43,190 bases of DNA from Actinomycetes bacterium (GCA_036510875.1 DATCDE010000361.1:1-43190); one strand, 5' to 3'; shown: positions 24,943 to 36,123, counted from the first letter of the stretch. The notes: a model not told the origin generated them from the sequence alone. Made by a program: numbers and translations.

Positions 24943-25161
24943 TCAGGCCAGGTCGAGGACGTGGGCGCGCGCCCAGCAATGCTCAGTGGAGCAGTCTCGG
25001 CAGTAGTGCGCCGGGGCCACGCCGTCACCCAGCACAAGGCCGCGGGCCGGTTGTCCGCGCCCGCAGCTGTGGGCGGTGTCGTCGAACCCGCTCAGGTCCA
25101 CCGGCTGGGTCAGCGGCGAGGCAACGACCAAACCGGCCCGGAGCCTCTCCGCGTCGTCCAT
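24943..25161 (-). CDS. Small Cys/His-containing ORF (72 aa), unrecognised
   Basis: I do not recognise this reading frame. It is acidic at the N-terminus (MDDAERLRAG) and carries four Cys (33, 54, 57, 62) with several His in the second half, including HYCRDC and EHCWARAH. That spacing could bind a metal such as zinc. It lies downstream of the MBL-fold gene on the same strand and fills most of an otherwise empty ~490-nt gap that ends in a composite hairpin. No Shine-Dalgarno is visible. TACACG about 8 nt before the ATG could allow a leaderless mRNA. High-GC DNA produces many spurious frames, so coding is only tentatively proposed. Confidence 0.35.
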   Translation of the reverse strand: MDDAERLRAGLVVASPLTQPVDLSGFDDTAHSCGRGQPARGLVLGDGVAPAHYCRDCSTEHCWARAHVLDLA

Positions 25162-25258
25162 GACTGCATCGTGTACCCGATCGTTCGGCTGTGGCGGCTT
25201 CGGTGGCAGCTTCCTCGCGGAGTAGGTGACCAGCCCCCGCGACGGCCCACCGGGCTCG

Positions 25259-25275
25259 CGCCAAACCTTCTGGCG
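25259..25275 (-). terminator. Possible hairpin after the MBL-fold gene
   Basis: CGCCA at 25259-25263 pairs with TGGCG at 25271-25275 around a 7-nt loop, immediately after the stop codon of the MBL-fold gene. It is short and lacks a T tract. Confidence 0.35.
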
Positions 25276-25276
25276 T

Positions 25277-25930
25277 TCACCAGCCGCGGGCTGCCCACTT
25301 GGCCAGGTGGGGACGCTCGTCGCCGAGGTTGGTGTCGTCGCCGTGGCCCGGGTAGACCCAGGTCTCGTCGGGCAGCTTGTTGAACACCTTGGCCAACACC
25401 CCTTGGTAGAGGGACTCGAAGTCTGCCGGGCTTGCTGTCTTGCCTACGCCCCCTGGGAACAGGCAGTCGCCGCTGAACAGGTGCGGGCTGCCCTCCGGGT
25501 CGTCGTACAGCAGGGCGATGCTGCCCGGCGTGTGCCCGACCAGGTGGATCACGGCCAGCTCCACCTCGCCGAACCGCACCCGGTCGCCGTCGCGCAGGAA
25601 CACGTCGGTCTCGACCGGGATGCCCTCGGAGTCGTCGGGGTGCGCGAAGGTCCGTGCCCCGGTGGCCTTCGCGACCTCGGCCAGCGCCTGCCAGTGGTCC
25701 GCATGCCGGTGGGTGGTGACGATCCCGCCCACCCCGCCGGGACCGATCAGCTCGAGCAGCCGGTCGGCATCGTTGGCGGCGTCCACCAACAGCTGCTCGC
25801 CGGTGACCCGGCAGCGCAGCAGGTAGGCGTTGTTGTCCATCGGGCCGACCGAGATCTTGCTGATGACCAGCTGTGCCAGCTCGTGGACGTCGGCGGATCC
25901 ACCCGGGTGGACGTGTCCGGTGTAGGGCAT
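25277..25930 (-). CDS. MBL-fold metallo-hydrolase (glyoxalase II-like)
   Basis: This 217-residue metallo-beta-lactamase-fold hydrolase has the dinuclear metal motif THRHADH near residue 77, the later ligands in HLVGHTPGS and FSGDCLFPGG, and PGHGDDT near the C-terminus. The fold suits hydroxyacyl-thiol or other thioester hydrolysis. Pairing with a mycothiol-type DinB protein suggests a thiol-linked substrate, but this is inferred. ATG 25930 is preferred because GGAGG lies just upstream. An in-frame ATG at 25960 overlaps the upstream gene's stop and would add 10 residues. The two genes are probably one operon. A longer open frame reaching 26548 would overlap the upstream gene and is not credible. 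Confidence 0.9.
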   Translation of the reverse strand: MPYTGHVHPGGSADVHELAQLVISKISVGPMDNNAYLLRCRVTGEQLLVDAANDADRLLELIGPGGVGGIVTTHRHADHWQALAEVAKATGARTFAHPDDSEGIPVETDVFLRDGDRVRFGEVELAVIHLVGHTPGSIALLYDDPEGSPHLFSGDCLFPGGVGKTASPADFESLYQGVLAKVFNKLPDETWVYPGHGDDTNLGDERPHLAKWAARGW

Positions 25931-25956
25931 GGCAGCCTCCTGATCCGAGCCAGCGG

Positions 25957-26670
25957 TCATTGCCACGGCGGTGCGGACGGTACCGAACCGGTCCCGTCGA
26001 AGGACAGCCCGGTCCCGTCGCTGCGGCCGACCAGCCAACCGAGCAGGTCCTGCGCGGGGCCGGTCAGGACCGGCCGGTCGGGCGCGAGAGCCCACGACCG
26101 TCCGGTGTCCGGGTCGCGGAGCACGCCGACGGGGGAGCCGCCGATGGACGGCGTCAGCTCGGCCAGCGTGCGCTCGGCGAACGCGAGCGACCAGTCGGCC
26201 GGGTGGTAGGCCGCGGCGAGGTCGACCAGGTGGATCTCGACCTCGCGGATCCGGCGCAGCGGCAGCCCGGCAGCCGGGACGGTGGCCCCGGACCCCACCC
26301 GCAGCTCGACGCCGAGCGCGCCAGCCGGCAGGTCGGCCAGCGCCGCGGCGAGGCGTTCGCTGGCGGCCTCGGTGTCCGCGACCTGCTCGGACGCCGGCCG
26401 GCCCGCATCCCGCTCGATCTCGGCGTCCCGCGCTGCGCGGCCCCCCGGGTACATCGGGGTCTCGACCCCGGTGCGGGCCCAGGTGGCCAGGTTGACCAGC
26501 CCGTCGGCATTGCGGGCGAGGTGGGTGACCACGTGCCCCCGGGTCCATCCGGGGAGCAGCGACGGCTCGCGCAGCGCTGCGTCGTCCAGGGCTCGCACGG
26601 CCGCGACCAGCCGGACCGTCGAGCCGCTCAGCTCGGCCAGTGACGCCGCGTAGGGGTCAGCAGGGGGCAT
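25957..26670 (-). CDS. Maleylpyruvate isomerase/DinB-like (MDMPI) family protein
   Basis: This 237-residue protein has an N-terminal four-helix bundle of the mycothiol-dependent maleylpyruvate isomerase N-terminal type. The metal-binding pattern is visible: LPGWTRGHVVTHLARNADGL (His near residue 49), then REVEIHLVDLAAAYHP with Glu and His. A small C-terminal domain follows. Many members are uncharacterised mycothiol S-transferases, so the substrate is open. The ATG is chosen because TACGGT lies 6 nt upstream, indicating a leaderless mRNA; the frame itself extends far upstream antisense to uvrA. It precedes the MBL-fold gene by 26 nt. It is divergent from uvrA. Confidence 0.88.
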   Translation of the reverse strand: MPPADPYAASLAELSGSTVRLVAAVRALDDAALREPSLLPGWTRGHVVTHLARNADGLVNLATWARTGVETPMYPGGRAARDAEIERDAGRPASEQVADTEAASERLAAALADLPAGALGVELRVGSGATVPAAGLPLRRIREVEIHLVDLAAAYHPADWSLAFAERTLAELTPSIGGSPVGVLRDPDTGRSWALAPDRPVLTGPAQDLLGWLVGRSDGTGLSFDGTGSVPSAPPWQ

Positions 26671-26676
26671 GCCCCG

Positions 26677-26682
26677 ACCGTA
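26677..26682 (-). promoter_or_regulatory. -10 element of the MDMPI-family gene (leaderless)
   Basis: TACGGT on the minus strand ends 6 nt before the ATG at 26670, the same arrangement as uvrB and uvrC. Confidence 0.55.
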
Positions 26683-26744
26683 CTGCTCCGTCTCGGTGGG
26701 CGGGGCGGCCGGTCGCCGAGGACGCACCTGTCGGTGGCCCCGGC

Positions 26745-26750
26745 TAGCCT
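26745..26750 (+). promoter_or_regulatory. -10 element of uvrA
   Basis: TAGCCT gives a start near 26757 and a ~46-nt leader with GAGGA at 26791-26795, 7 nt before the GTG at 26803. I did not identify a LexA box with confidence. Confidence 0.5.
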
Positions 26751-26802
26751 GGACGCTGCGCGACCTGCCCCCGAGCCGCCCTGATAGAACGAGGACGCCG
26801 CT

Positions 26803-29748
26803 GTGCCCGACCGCCTGATCGTGCGTGGTGCTCGCGAGCACAACCTGAAGGACGTCTCGCTCGACCTGCCCAGGGACAGCCTCGTGGTGTTCACCGGGCT
26901 GTCCGGGTCGGGCAAGTCCAGCCTGGCCTTCGACACCATCTTCGCCGAGGGCCAGCGCCGCTACGTCGAGAGCCTGTCCGCCTACGCCCGCCAGTTCCTG
27001 GGCCAGCTGGACAAGCCGGACGTCGACTTCATCGAGGGGCTGTCCCCAGCGGTCTCGATCGACCAGAAGTCCACCTCGCGCAACCCCCGCTCCACCGTGG
27101 GCACGATCACCGAGGTCTACGACTACCTGCGGCTGCTGTTCGCGCGCATCGGCCAGCCGCACTGTCCGGTCTGCGGCCAGCCGATCGCGCGGCAGACCCC
27201 CCAGCAGATCGTCGACCGGGTGCTCGAGCTCGACGAGGGCGGCCGGTTCCAGGTGCTGGCCCCCGTGGTCCGGGCCCGCAAGGGCGAGTACGTGGACCTG
27301 TTCCGCGAGCTGCAGACCAAGGGCTACAGCCGGGCCAGGGTCGACGGCACCGTGATCAGCCTGGCCGAGCCGCCGACCCTGAAGAAGCAGGAGAAGCACA
27401 CCATCGAGGTGGTGGTCGACCGGCTCCAGGTCAAACAGTCCGCGCGGCGCCGGCTCACCGACTCGATCGAGACCGCGCTCACCCTCGGCGGCGGGCTGGT
27501 CGTGCTCGACTTCGTGGACCTGCCGGAGGACGACCCGCACCGCGAGCGCACCTTCTCCGAGCACCTGGCCTGCCTCGACGACGACCTGTCCTTCGAGGAG
27601 CTCGAGCCCCGGTCGTTCTCGTTCAACAGCCCATTCGGGGCCTGCCCCACCTGCACCGGCCTGGGCACCCGCATGGAGGTCGATCCCGAGCTCGTCGTGG
27701 CGGACCCGTCGGTGTCCCTCGACGAGGGTGCGCTGGTGCCGTGGCGCGGCGCCACCACCAGTGACTACTTCGGCCGGCTGGTCCAGGCGCTGGCCGACAC
27801 CATGGGCTTTCGCACCGACGTCGCGTTCGAGCGGTTGCCGGCCAAGGTCCGTACGGCGCTGCTGCACGGCATCGACGAGCAGGTGCACGTGCGCTACCGC
27901 AACCGGTACGGCCGGGAGCGCTCGTACTACACGGCGTTCGAGGGGGTGATCCCGTTCGTCCAGCGCCGGCACGCCGAGGCCGAGTCGGACACCGCGCGTG
28001 ACCGCTGGGAAGGCTTCATGCGCCAGGTCCCGTGCCCGGACTGCGGCGGGTCCCGACTCAAGCCCGTCGTCCTCGCGGTGACCGTGGGCGGGCACAACAT
28101 CGCCGAGGTCGCGGGGCTGCCGATCGGGGAGTGCGCCGAGTACCTGCGCACCCTCGACCTGTCCCCACGGGACCAGCAGATCGCCGAGCGGGTGCTCAAG
28201 GAGGTCAACGAGCGGCTGCGGTTCCTGCTCGACGTGGGCCTGGACTACCTGTCGCTCGACCGGGCCGCCGGCACCCTCGCGGGCGGCGAGGCCCAGCGGA
28301 TCCGACTGGCCACCCAGATTGGTTCCGGCCTGGTCGGTGTCCTCTACGTGCTGGACGAGCCGTCGATCGGGCTGCACCAGCGGGACAACCGCCGGCTGAT
28401 CGAGACCCTGGTCCGGCTGCGCGACCTCGGCAACACCTTGATCGTCGTCGAGCACGACGAGGACACCATCCGCACCGCCGACTGGGTCGTCGACATCGGC
28501 CCGGGTGCGGGGGAGCACGGCGGCCAGGTGGTGGTTTCCGGCACCGTCGAGGATCTGCTGGCCGCGGAGCACTCGATCACCGGGCAGTACCTCACCGGCG
28601 CGCGCAGCATCGAGATCCCCGCCGTCCGCCGACCGCGGACGAAGGGGCGCGAGCTGACCGTCGAGGGCGCCAAGGAGCACAACCTGCGCGACGTCTCGGT
28701 GCAGTTCCCGCTCGGCTGCTTCGTGGCGGTCACCGGGGTGTCCGGGTCCGGCAAGTCCACCTTGGTCAACGACATCCTGTACACGGCCCTGGCCAGGGAG
28801 CTCAACGGCGCCCGGGGGGTGCCCGGGCGGCACCGGCGGATCACCGGCACCGACCTCGTGGACAAGGTCGTGCACGTCGACCAGAGCGCGATCGGGCGCA
28901 CCCCGCGGTCCAACCCGGCCACGTACACGGGCGTGTTCGACCACATCCGCCGGCTGTTCGCCGAGACCACCGAGGCCAAGGTCCGCGGCTACCTGCCCGG
29001 CCGGTTCTCGTTCAACGTCAAGGGCGGGCGCTGCGAGGCGTGCGCCGGCGACGGCACCATCAAGATCGAGATGAACTTCCTGCCGGACGTCTACGTCCCG
29101 TGCGAGGTCTGCCACGGGGCCCGGTACAACCGGGAGACCCTCGAGGTGCACTTCAAGGGCCGCACCATCTCCGAGGTCCTCGACCTGCCGATCGAGGAGG
29201 CCCTGGACTTCTTCGAGGCGGTGCCTCCCATCGCACGGCACCTGCGCACGCTCACCGACGTCGGCCTGGGCTACGTGCGACTGGGTCAGCCCGCGCCCAC
29301 CCTGTCCGGCGGCGAGGCGCAACGGGTGAAGCTCGCCTCCGAGCTGCAGCGCCGGTCGACTGGGCGAACCGTGTACGTGCTCGACGAGCCGACCACCGGG
29401 CTGCACTTCGAGGACATCCGCAAGCTGCTCGGGGTGCTCGGCCGGCTGGTCGACGCGGGGAATACCGTGATCGTCATCGAGCACAACCTGGACGTGATCA
29501 AGACCGCGGACTGGGTCGTGGACATGGGCCCGGAGGGCGGCACCGGGGGCGGCCTGGTGGTGGCGACCGGCACCCCCGAGGAGGTCGCCGTGGCCGAGGG
29601 CAGCCACACAGGGACCTTCCTGCGGGAGGTGCTCGCCGACCGGCTGGCCGGGAACCTGCCGGGGCCACCGTCCGTCCCGGCTCGAGCCAGGCGCAGCGCG
29701 GTGAAGTCCACGACCGCCCGAAAGTCCCGAGCCCGAGGAGCGTCGTGA
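26803..29748 (+). CDS. uvrA: UvrABC excinuclease subunit A
   Basis: This 981-residue ABC-type damage-recognition subunit has two ATPase modules. The first Walker A is GLSGSGKSS (residues 32-40) and the second is GVSGSGKST (near 645). The two signature motifs are [12 protein letters not shown] and [12 protein letters not shown]. The Walker B segments are [10 protein letters not shown] and [10 protein letters not shown]. Cys pairs for zinc modules are CPVCGQP, CPTCTG, CPDCGGS and CEACAGDG...[10 protein letters not shown]. The GTG start has a good Shine-Dalgarno and gives the expected [16 protein letters not shown]. The last codon and stop overlap the GTG of the Rieske lipoprotein gene (GTGA), indicating coupling. 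A 1,216-codon antisense frame over this gene is an artefact of composition. Confidence 0.98.
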   Translation: MPDRLIVRGAREHNLKDVSLDLPRDSLVVFTGLSGSGKSSLAFDTIFAEGQRRYVESLSAYARQFLGQLDKPDVDFIEGLSPAVSIDQKSTSRNPRSTVGTITEVYDYLRLLFARIGQPHCPVCGQPIARQTPQQIVDRVLELDEGGRFQVLAPVVRARKGEYVDLFRELQTKGYSRARVDGTVISLAEPPTLKKQEKHTIEVVVDRLQVKQSARRRLTDSIETALTLGGGLVVLDFVDLPEDDPHRERTFSEHLACLDDDLSFEELEPRSFSFNSPFGACPTCTGLGTRMEVDPELVVADPSVSLDEGALVPWRGATTSDYFGRLVQALADTMGFRTDVAFERLPAKVRTALLHGIDEQVHVRYRNRYGRERSYYTAFEGVIPFVQRRHAEAESDTARDRWEGFMRQVPCPDCGGSRLKPVVLAVTVGGHNIAEVAGLPIGECAEYLRTLDLSPRDQQIAERVLKEVNERLRFLLDVGLDYLSLDRAAGTLAGGEAQRIRLATQIGSGLVGVLYVLDEPSIGLHQRDNRRLIETLVRLRDLGNTLIVVEHDEDTIRTADWVVDIGPGAGEHGGQVVVSGTVEDLLAAEHSITGQYLTGARSIEIPAVRRPRTKGRELTVEGAKEHNLRDVSVQFPLGCFVAVTGVSGSGKSTLVNDILYTALARELNGARGVPGRHRRITGTDLVDKVVHVDQSAIGRTPRSNPATYTGVFDHIRRLFAETTEAKVRGYLPGRFSFNVKGGRCEACAGDGTIKIEMNFLPDVYVPCEVCHGARYNRETLEVHFKGRTISEVLDLPIEEALDFFEAVPPIARHLRTLTDVGLGYVRLGQPAPTLSGGEAQRVKLASELQRRSTGRTVYVLDEPTTGLHFEDIRKLLGVLGRLVDAGNTVIVIEHNLDVIKTADWVVDMGPEGGTGGGLVVATGTPEEVAVAEGSHTGTFLREVLADRLAGNLPGPPSVPARARRSAVKSTTARKSRARGAS

Positions 29749-30161
29749 CCGACCGTTCCACCCCGGTCAGCCGCCGATCGGTCCTCAAGGGCGTCGCCGC
29801 AGCCGGGGTCGCCGCCCCGGTCCTGGCCGCCTGCGGCGGCGGGTCCGGGTCGGGAAGCGGCACCTCGGGGGGCGGCACGGTCACGACGGTCAAGGCCGCC
29901 GACGTGCCGGTCGGTGGTGGCGTGGTGAGCGGGCAGGCCGTGGTCGTCCAGCCCAGCGCGGGGACATTCAAGGCGTACTCGGCCGTGTGCACCCACGCCG
30001 GCTGCCTGGTCTCACAGGTCCAGGACGGCGAGATCATCTGCCCGTGCCACGGCAGCACGTTCGCCGTGGCCACCGGGGCGCCGGACGGCGGCCCGGCGCC
30101 GTCCCCGCTGGGCGCGCTCACCGCGACCGTGCAGGGCGACTCCGTCATCGTCACCGGCTGA
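29745..30161 (+). CDS. Rieske [2Fe-2S] Tat-exported lipoprotein
   Basis: This 138-residue exported iron-sulfur protein begins with a twin-arginine signal [13 protein letters not shown] followed by a lipobox LAAC (Cys near residue 28), so it should be folded with its cluster, exported by Tat and lipid-anchored. A Gly/Ser linker precedes a compact Rieske domain with CTHAGC and CPCHGS, supplying both cluster Cys/His pairs plus two extra Cys for the usual disulfide. It is not a cytochrome bc1 subunit by size. Its electron partner is unknown. The GTG overlaps the uvrA stop as GTGA, with GAGGAG just upstream. The same gene is found between uvrA and uvrC in many actinobacteria. Confidence 0.93.
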   Translation: MTDRSTPVSRRSVLKGVAAAGVAAPVLAACGGGSGSGSGTSGGGTVTTVKAADVPVGGGVVSGQAVVVQPSAGTFKAYSAVCTHAGCLVSQVQDGEIICPCHGSTFAVATGAPDGGPAPSPLGALTATVQGDSVIVTG

Positions 30162-30173
30162 CCGGGCCGGCCG

Positions 30174-30179
30174 TAGCCT
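30174..30179 (+). promoter_or_regulatory. -10 element of uvrC operon (leaderless)
   Basis: TAGCCT ends 6 nt before the uvrC GTG at 30186. No Shine-Dalgarno is present. It lies in the 24-nt gap after the Rieske gene, so the uvrC operon can be transcribed independently. Confidence 0.6.
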
Positions 30180-30185
30180 GGCACC

Positions 30186-32201
30186 GTGGCCGACCCGTCG
30201 ACGTACCGTCCGGCACCGGGCTCGGTGCCGGACGAGCCCGGGGTGTACCGGTTCCGCGACGAGCGCGGCCGAGTCATCTACGTCGGCAAGGCGAAGAGCC
30301 TGCGGCAACGGCTCGGCTCGTACTTCCAGGACCTCGCGGCGCTGCATCCCCGGACCCAGACCATGGTCCGCAGCGCCGCGTCGGTCGAGTGGACCGTGGT
30401 GGCCACCGAGGTCGAGGCGCTGCAGCTGGAGTACTCCTGGATCAAGGAGTTCGACCCCCGGTTCAACGTCAAGTACCGCGACGACAAGAGCTACCCCTAC
30501 CTCGCGGTCACCGTCGGGGAGGAGTACCCGCGCATCCAGGTGATGCGTGGGGCCAAGCGCAAGGGGGTGCGGTACTTCGGCCCGTACTCGCACGCCTGGG
30601 CGATCCGGGAGACGGTGGACCTGCTGCTGCGGGTCTTCCCGGTGCGCACCTGCAGCGCCGGCGTCTTCCGGCGCGCCCAGCAGACCGGCCGGCCCTGCCT
30701 GCTCGGGTACATCGACCGCTGCTCGGCGCCGTGTGTGGGCCGGGTGGACGCCGAGGCGCACCGGGCGATCGTGGAGGACTTCTGCTCCTTCCTGGCCGGC
30801 AACACCGCCCCGTTCCTCCGCCGGGTCGAGGTCCGGATGGTCGCGGCGGCCGGCCAGCTCGACTACGAGACGGCGGCCCGGCTGCGCGACGACCTCGGGG
30901 CGCTGAGGCGGGCGCTGGAGAAGAACGCCGTCGTCCTCGGCGACGCCACGGACGCCGACGTCTTCGCCCTGGCCGAGGACCCGCTCGAGGCCGCCGTCCA
31001 GGTGTTCCACGTCCGAGGCGGCCGGATCCGCGGGCAACGGGGCTTCGTCGTGGAGAAGGTGGAGGACCTCGACACCGGTGACCTCGTCGAGCACCTGCTG
31101 CAGCAGCTGTACGGTGGGGAGGCCGGCGATGCCGTGCCCCGCGAGGTGCTCGTGCCGGTCCTGCCGGACGACCGGGCGGCCCTGACCGACTGGCTCCAGG
31201 AGCGGCGCGGCGGGCCGGTCGACGTGCGGGTCCCGCAGCGGGGGGACAAGAAGTCGCTGCTGGAGACCGTGGCGCGCAACGCGCAGCAGTCGCTCGCCCT
31301 GCACAAGACCCGGCGGGCCAGCGACCTGACCAGCCGCTCGCAGGCCCTGCAGGAGCTGCAGGAGGCCCTCAGCCTGCCCGAGGCACCGCTGCGGATCGAG
31401 TGCTTCGACGTGTCCAACCTGCAGGGCAGCGACATCGTGGCGTCGATGGTCGTCTTCGAGGACGCGCTGCCGCGCAAGTCGGAGTACCGCCGGTTCGCGA
31501 TCCGCGAGACCGGCGGCCCGGACGGCCCCGACGACGTGGCCAGCCTGCACGAGGCGGTGTCCCGGCGGTTCCGCCGCTACCTGGACGAGGCCACCGACTC
31601 CGGCGACCCCAGCCAGCTGGAGGCGTCCGGCCTCGACCCGGCCACCGGCCGACCCCGCCGGTTCGCCTACCCGCCCAACCTGCTGGTCGTCGACGGCGGT
31701 CCGCCTCAGGTGGCGGCCGCGCAGCGGGCCCTCGACGAGCTCGGCATCGACGATGTGGCGCTGTGCGGTCTGGCCAAGCGACTGGAGGAGGTCTGGCTGC
31801 CGGGCGACCCGGACCCGGTGATCCTGCCCCGCACCAGCGAGGCGCTCTACCTGCTGCAGCGGGTCCGCGACGAGGCCCACCGGTTCGCGATCACCTATCA
31901 CCGCCAGCGCCGTTCCCGGCGCATGGTCGTCAGCGTCCTAGACGACGTCCCCGGGCTCGGCGAGGTACGGCGCAAGGCTCTGCTCCGGCACTTCGGCTCG
32001 CTGAAACGGCTGCGCGCCGCCACCGTCGAACAGGTCGCTGAGGTGCCGGGCATCGGCCGGGCGACCGCGGAGGCCGTGGTCCGGGCCCTGACCCCGGCTG
32101 CGGGGGCGCCGGTGGCGGAGCCCGTCGCCGTGAACACCGCGACGGGTGAGATCCTCGACGACGTGAGCGACCAGACACACGCTGCTTCGGGGACGCCGTG
32201 A
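30186..32201 (+). CDS. uvrC: UvrABC excinuclease subunit C
   Basis: This 671-residue dual-incision nuclease has an N-terminal GIY-YIG domain ([19 protein letters not shown], residues ~19-37) that makes the 3' cut. A central UVR motif (about residues 215-245, [21 protein letters not shown]) binds UvrB. The RNase H-like domain ([25 protein letters not shown], then [11 protein letters not shown]) makes the 5' cut. A C-terminal tandem helix-hairpin-helix follows ([19 protein letters not shown] and [12 protein letters not shown]). The GTG start is leaderless. The stop overlaps the rapZ GTG by four bases, beginning a four-gene coupled operon. Confidence 0.98.
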   Translation: MADPSTYRPAPGSVPDEPGVYRFRDERGRVIYVGKAKSLRQRLGSYFQDLAALHPRTQTMVRSAASVEWTVVATEVEALQLEYSWIKEFDPRFNVKYRDDKSYPYLAVTVGEEYPRIQVMRGAKRKGVRYFGPYSHAWAIRETVDLLLRVFPVRTCSAGVFRRAQQTGRPCLLGYIDRCSAPCVGRVDAEAHRAIVEDFCSFLAGNTAPFLRRVEVRMVAAAGQLDYETAARLRDDLGALRRALEKNAVVLGDATDADVFALAEDPLEAAVQVFHVRGGRIRGQRGFVVEKVEDLDTGDLVEHLLQQLYGGEAGDAVPREVLVPVLPDDRAALTDWLQERRGGPVDVRVPQRGDKKSLLETVARNAQQSLALHKTRRASDLTSRSQALQELQEALSLPEAPLRIECFDVSNLQGSDIVASMVVFEDALPRKSEYRRFAIRETGGPDGPDDVASLHEAVSRRFRRYLDEATDSGDPSQLEASGLDPATGRPRRFAYPPNLLVVDGGPPQVAAAQRALDELGIDDVALCGLAKRLEEVWLPGDPDPVILPRTSEALYLLQRVRDEAHRFAITYHRQRRSRRMVVSVLDDVPGLGEVRRKALLRHFGSLKRLRAATVEQVAEVPGIGRATAEAVVRALTPAAGAPVAEPVAVNTATGEILDDVSDQTHAASGTP

Positions 32202-33079
32202 GCGGCCCCGACAGCAAGCCGCCCGAGGTCACCGTCGTCACCGGCATGTCGGGGGCCGGCCGGAGCACGGCCGCCAAGGTGCTCGAGGACCTGGGCTGGT
32301 TCGTGGTGGACAACCTGCCCCCGGCTCTCATCCCGACCATGCTCGAGCTCGGCGGCCGCAGCCAGGGCGGGGTGCCCCGCATCGCCGTCGTCGTCGACGT
32401 CAGAAGCGGCGAGTTCTTCGCCGACCTCAGCGCCGCCCTGGACACTCTCGCGGCACACGGTCGTACGCCGCGGCTGATCTACCTCGAGGCCAGTGACGCG
32501 GCCCTGGTCCGACGCTTCGAGAGCGTCCGCCGCATGCATCCCCTGCAGGGCGACGGACGGATCCTTGACGGCATCGCCGCGGAGCGGGCCCTCGTCGAGG
32601 ACCTCAGGGCGGCGGCCGACGTGGTCATCGACACCACCGAGCTCAACGTGCACGAGCTGCGGGAGAAGGTCGAGCAGGCCTTCCTGGCCGAGGGTGAGCA
32701 GAGCCGGCTGCACGCCACCGTGGTGTCGTTCGGGTTCAAGTACGGGCTCCCGGTGGACGCCGACCTCGTGGTCGACGTCCGCTTCCTGCCCAACCCACAC
32801 TGGGTGCCGGAGCTGCGCCCGCTCACCGGCCTGGACCCGGCGGTCTCGGGGCACGTGCTCGGTGACCGGCAGGCCCAGGAGCTCATGGACCGCTACGCCG
32901 AGGTCCTGCGGGTGATCGTCCCCGGGTACCTGCGCGAGGGGAAGCGCTACCTCACCCTCGCCGTGGGGTGCACCGGGGGCAAGCACCGCAGCGTGGCCAT
33001 CGCGGAGGAGGTGGCGCGGCGGCTGCGCGCCGCCGGGATCGACTGTCAGGTCGAGCATCGCGACCTGGGCCGCGAATGA
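32198..33079 (+). CDS. rapZ: RapZ/YvcJ-family nucleotide-binding protein
   Basis: This 293-residue P-loop NTPase has GMSGAGRS near residues 16-23 and [15 protein letters not shown], then [22 protein letters not shown]. The C-terminal half carries the conserved block [25 protein letters not shown]. In E. coli RapZ directs decay of the small RNA GlmZ and senses glucosamine-6-phosphate. In Gram-positives (YvcJ) the role differs and is not settled. The gene is coupled to uvrC (GTGA overlap) and to yvcK (ATGA overlap). This uvrC-rapZ-yvcK-whiA order is a stable actinobacterial block. Confidence 0.96.
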   Translation: MSGPDSKPPEVTVVTGMSGAGRSTAAKVLEDLGWFVVDNLPPALIPTMLELGGRSQGGVPRIAVVVDVRSGEFFADLSAALDTLAAHGRTPRLIYLEASDAALVRRFESVRRMHPLQGDGRILDGIAAERALVEDLRAAADVVIDTTELNVHELREKVEQAFLAEGEQSRLHATVVSFGFKYGLPVDADLVVDVRFLPNPHWVPELRPLTGLDPAVSGHVLGDRQAQELMDRYAEVLRVIVPGYLREGKRYLTLAVGCTGGKHRSVAIAEEVARRLRAAGIDCQVEHRDLGRE

Positions 33080-34032
33080 CGTCGGGCCCCTCGGTCGTGG
33101 CCCTGGGCGGGGGTCACGGGCTGGCCGCCTCGCTGCAGGCCCTGCGCCGGGTCACCGACCGGCTGACGGCCGTGGTCACCGTGGCCGACGACGGCGGGTC
33201 CAGCGGCCGGCTGCGCGACGAGTTCGACTGCCTGCCGCCAGGCGATCTGCGGATGGCGTTGGCGGCGCTGTGCGGCGACGACGAGTGGGGCCAGCTGTGG
33301 AGCCGGCTGGCGCAGCACCGGTTCAGCAGCGGGGGAGAGCTCGACGGGCACGCCGTGGGCAACCTGCTGATCGTCGGGCTGTGGCAGCTGCTCGGCGACC
33401 CGGTCGCCGCGCTGGACCAGGTCGGGCGGCTGCTCGGCGCCCAGGGCCGGGTGCTGCCGATGTCGCGCGAGCCGGTCGGCATCGCTGCCGCCGTCGTGTT
33501 CGACGGCGAGCCCGCCCCGCAGATCGTCCGTGGGCAGGTGGCCGTGGCGACGACGCCCGGCCGGGTGGTGGAGCTGCTGCTCGAGCCGCCGACCCCGGTG
33601 GCCTGCGAGGAGGCGGTGCGGGCCATCGAGGCGGCCGACTGGGTGGTACTCGGCCCGGGCTCCTGGTTCACCAGCGTGCTGCCGAACCTCATGGTACCGG
33701 GCCTGCGCGACGCGCTGGTGAGCACCGACGCCCACCGCATGGTCGTGCTGAACCTGGCTCCCCAGCCGGGGGAGACCGAGGGCTTCTCCCCGGGCCAGCA
33801 CCTCGACGCCCTCGCGGCGCACGCCCCGACGCTGGCCATCGACGTCGTGCTCGCCGACCCGCGGGCGGTGCCCGACGTGGCCGCGCTGGCCGCGGTCACC
33901 GCGGGTCTCGGCGCCAAGCTGGTGCTGGAGCCGGTGGCCCGGGCCGACGACCCGCTGCGTCACGACCCGGTTGCGCTGGCAGGAGCGTGTGCCCGCCTGC
34001 TGGACCGTGGCAGGATCGGCGCATGGCGATGA
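33076..34032 (+). CDS. yvcK: YvcK/CuvA-family UDP-GlcNAc-binding protein
   Basis: This 318-residue CofD-like Rossmann protein opens with [20 protein letters not shown], then [27 protein letters not shown]. It also has [12 protein letters not shown] and the late block [21 protein letters not shown]. In Bacillus and mycobacteria (CuvA) YvcK binds UDP-GlcNAc and links growth on gluconeogenic carbon to cell-wall synthesis. ATG 33076 overlaps the rapZ stop. The frame continues upstream inside rapZ, but the conserved N-terminus begins here. The last 10 bases overlap the whiA start. Confidence 0.95.
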   Translation: MTSGPSVVALGGGHGLAASLQALRRVTDRLTAVVTVADDGGSSGRLRDEFDCLPPGDLRMALAALCGDDEWGQLWSRLAQHRFSSGGELDGHAVGNLLIVGLWQLLGDPVAALDQVGRLLGAQGRVLPMSREPVGIAAAVVFDGEPAPQIVRGQVAVATTPGRVVELLLEPPTPVACEEAVRAIEAADWVVLGPGSWFTSVLPNLMVPGLRDALVSTDAHRMVVLNLAPQPGETEGFSPGQHLDALAAHAPTLAIDVVLADPRAVPDVAALAAVTAGLGAKLVLEPVARADDPLRHDPVALAGACARLLDRGRIGAWR

Positions 34033-35003
34033 CAGCAGCGGTGAAGGACGAGCTCTCGAGGCTGAACATCACCAAACCCTGCTGTCGCAAGGCCGAGGTG
34101 TCGGCCATGCTGCGGTTCGCCGGCGGCCTGCACATCGTGAGCGGCCGGATCGTCATCGAGGCGGAGCTGGACACCGGGGCGGCCGCCCGGCGGCTGCGCC
34201 GAGAGCTGGCCGAGGTGTTCGGGCACGCCAGCGACGTCGTCGTGCTCGCCCCGGCCGGGCTGCGCCGCGGCAACCGCTACGTGGTCCGAGTCACCAAGGA
34301 CGGCGAGGCGCTGGCCCGGCAGACCGGCTTGCTCGACGGGCGTGGTCGCCCGGTCCGCGGACTGCCGTCGCAGGTCGTGTCCGGCTCCGCCTGCGACGCC
34401 GAGGCCGCGTGGCGCGGGGCCTTCCTGGCCCACGGCTCGCTGACCGAGCCGGGCCGCTCGTCGTCCCTCGAAGTCACCTGCCCGGGGCCGGAGGCGGCCC
34501 TCGCTCTGGTCGGTGCCGCCCGCCGGCTGGGCATCCCGGCCAAGGCCCGCGAGGTGCGGGGCGTCGACCGCGTGGTCATCCGCGACGGCGACGCGATCGG
34601 CGCGCTGCTGACCCGGCTGGGTGCCCACGACACCGTGCTGGCCTGGGAGGAGCGGCGGATGCGCCGCGAGGTGCGGGCCACCGCCAACCGGCTGGCCAAC
34701 TTCGACGACGCCAACCTGCGCCGGTCGGCCCGGGCCGCCGTCGCCGCCGGGAGCCGGGTGAAGCGGGCGCTGGAGATCCTCGGCGACGACGCTCCCGAGC
34801 ACCTGGCCGCCGCCGGTCGGCTGCGGCTCGAGCAGTCCCAGGCCAGCCTCGAGGAGCTCGGCCAGCTGGCCGACCCGCCGCTGACCAAGGACGCGGTGGC
34901 CGGTCGGATCAGGCGGCTGCTGGCCATGGCGGACAAGCGAGCCGAGGAGCTCGGCGTGCCCGGCACCGAGGCCGAGCTCACCCCCGAGATGCTGCAGGGC
35001 TGA
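34023..35003 (+). CDS. whiA: DNA-binding regulator WhiA
   Basis: This 326-residue WhiA has an N-terminal homing-endonuclease-like (LAGLIDADG) pair of domains ([79 protein letters not shown]) and a C-terminal helix-turn-helix ([17 protein letters not shown]...[26 protein letters not shown]). In Streptomyces WhiA works with WhiB to activate division and sporulation genes, and it is retained in non-sporulating relatives. The sequence is close to the Streptomyces consensus throughout. The start [13 protein letters not shown] matches the family. It overlaps yvcK by 10 nt and ends the operon. Confidence 0.98.
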   Translation: MAMTAAVKDELSRLNITKPCCRKAEVSAMLRFAGGLHIVSGRIVIEAELDTGAAARRLRRELAEVFGHASDVVVLAPAGLRRGNRYVVRVTKDGEALARQTGLLDGRGRPVRGLPSQVVSGSACDAEAAWRGAFLAHGSLTEPGRSSSLEVTCPGPEAALALVGAARRLGIPAKAREVRGVDRVVIRDGDAIGALLTRLGAHDTVLAWEERRMRREVRATANRLANFDDANLRRSARAAVAAGSRVKRALEILGDDAPEHLAAAGRLRLEQSQASLEELGQLADPPLTKDAVAGRIRRLLAMADKRAEELGVPGTEAELTPEMLQG

Positions 35004-35042
35004 CCGGGACCTTCGGACCGGCCAGGCGTTTGTCCGGTTCGA

Positions 35043-35048
35043 TAGGGT
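35043..35048 (+). promoter_or_regulatory. -10 element of the gap operon
   Basis: TAGGGT would start transcription near 35055, giving a ~53-nt leader. GAGGAGA at 35095-35101 is the Shine-Dalgarno for the GTG at 35108. No convincing -35 was found. Confidence 0.5.
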
Positions 35049-35053
35049 CGTGA

Positions 35054-36115
<1,062 letters not shown>

Positions 36116-36123
36116 GCGGCGGC

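Noticed and set aside
25277-26548. MBL-fold protein with a ~200-residue N-terminal extension
   Set aside because: The extension is an out-of-frame reading of the MDMPI gene. A GGAGG Shine-Dalgarno marks the internal ATG at 25930.
25957-29607. 1,216-codon minus-strand frame
   Set aside because: Only the last 237 codons (from 26670) are a real gene. The rest is antisense to uvrA, and a -10 box lies just before the true start.
30012-31901. 629-codon minus-strand frame across uvrC
   Set aside because: Antisense to uvrC, with no domain or start signals.
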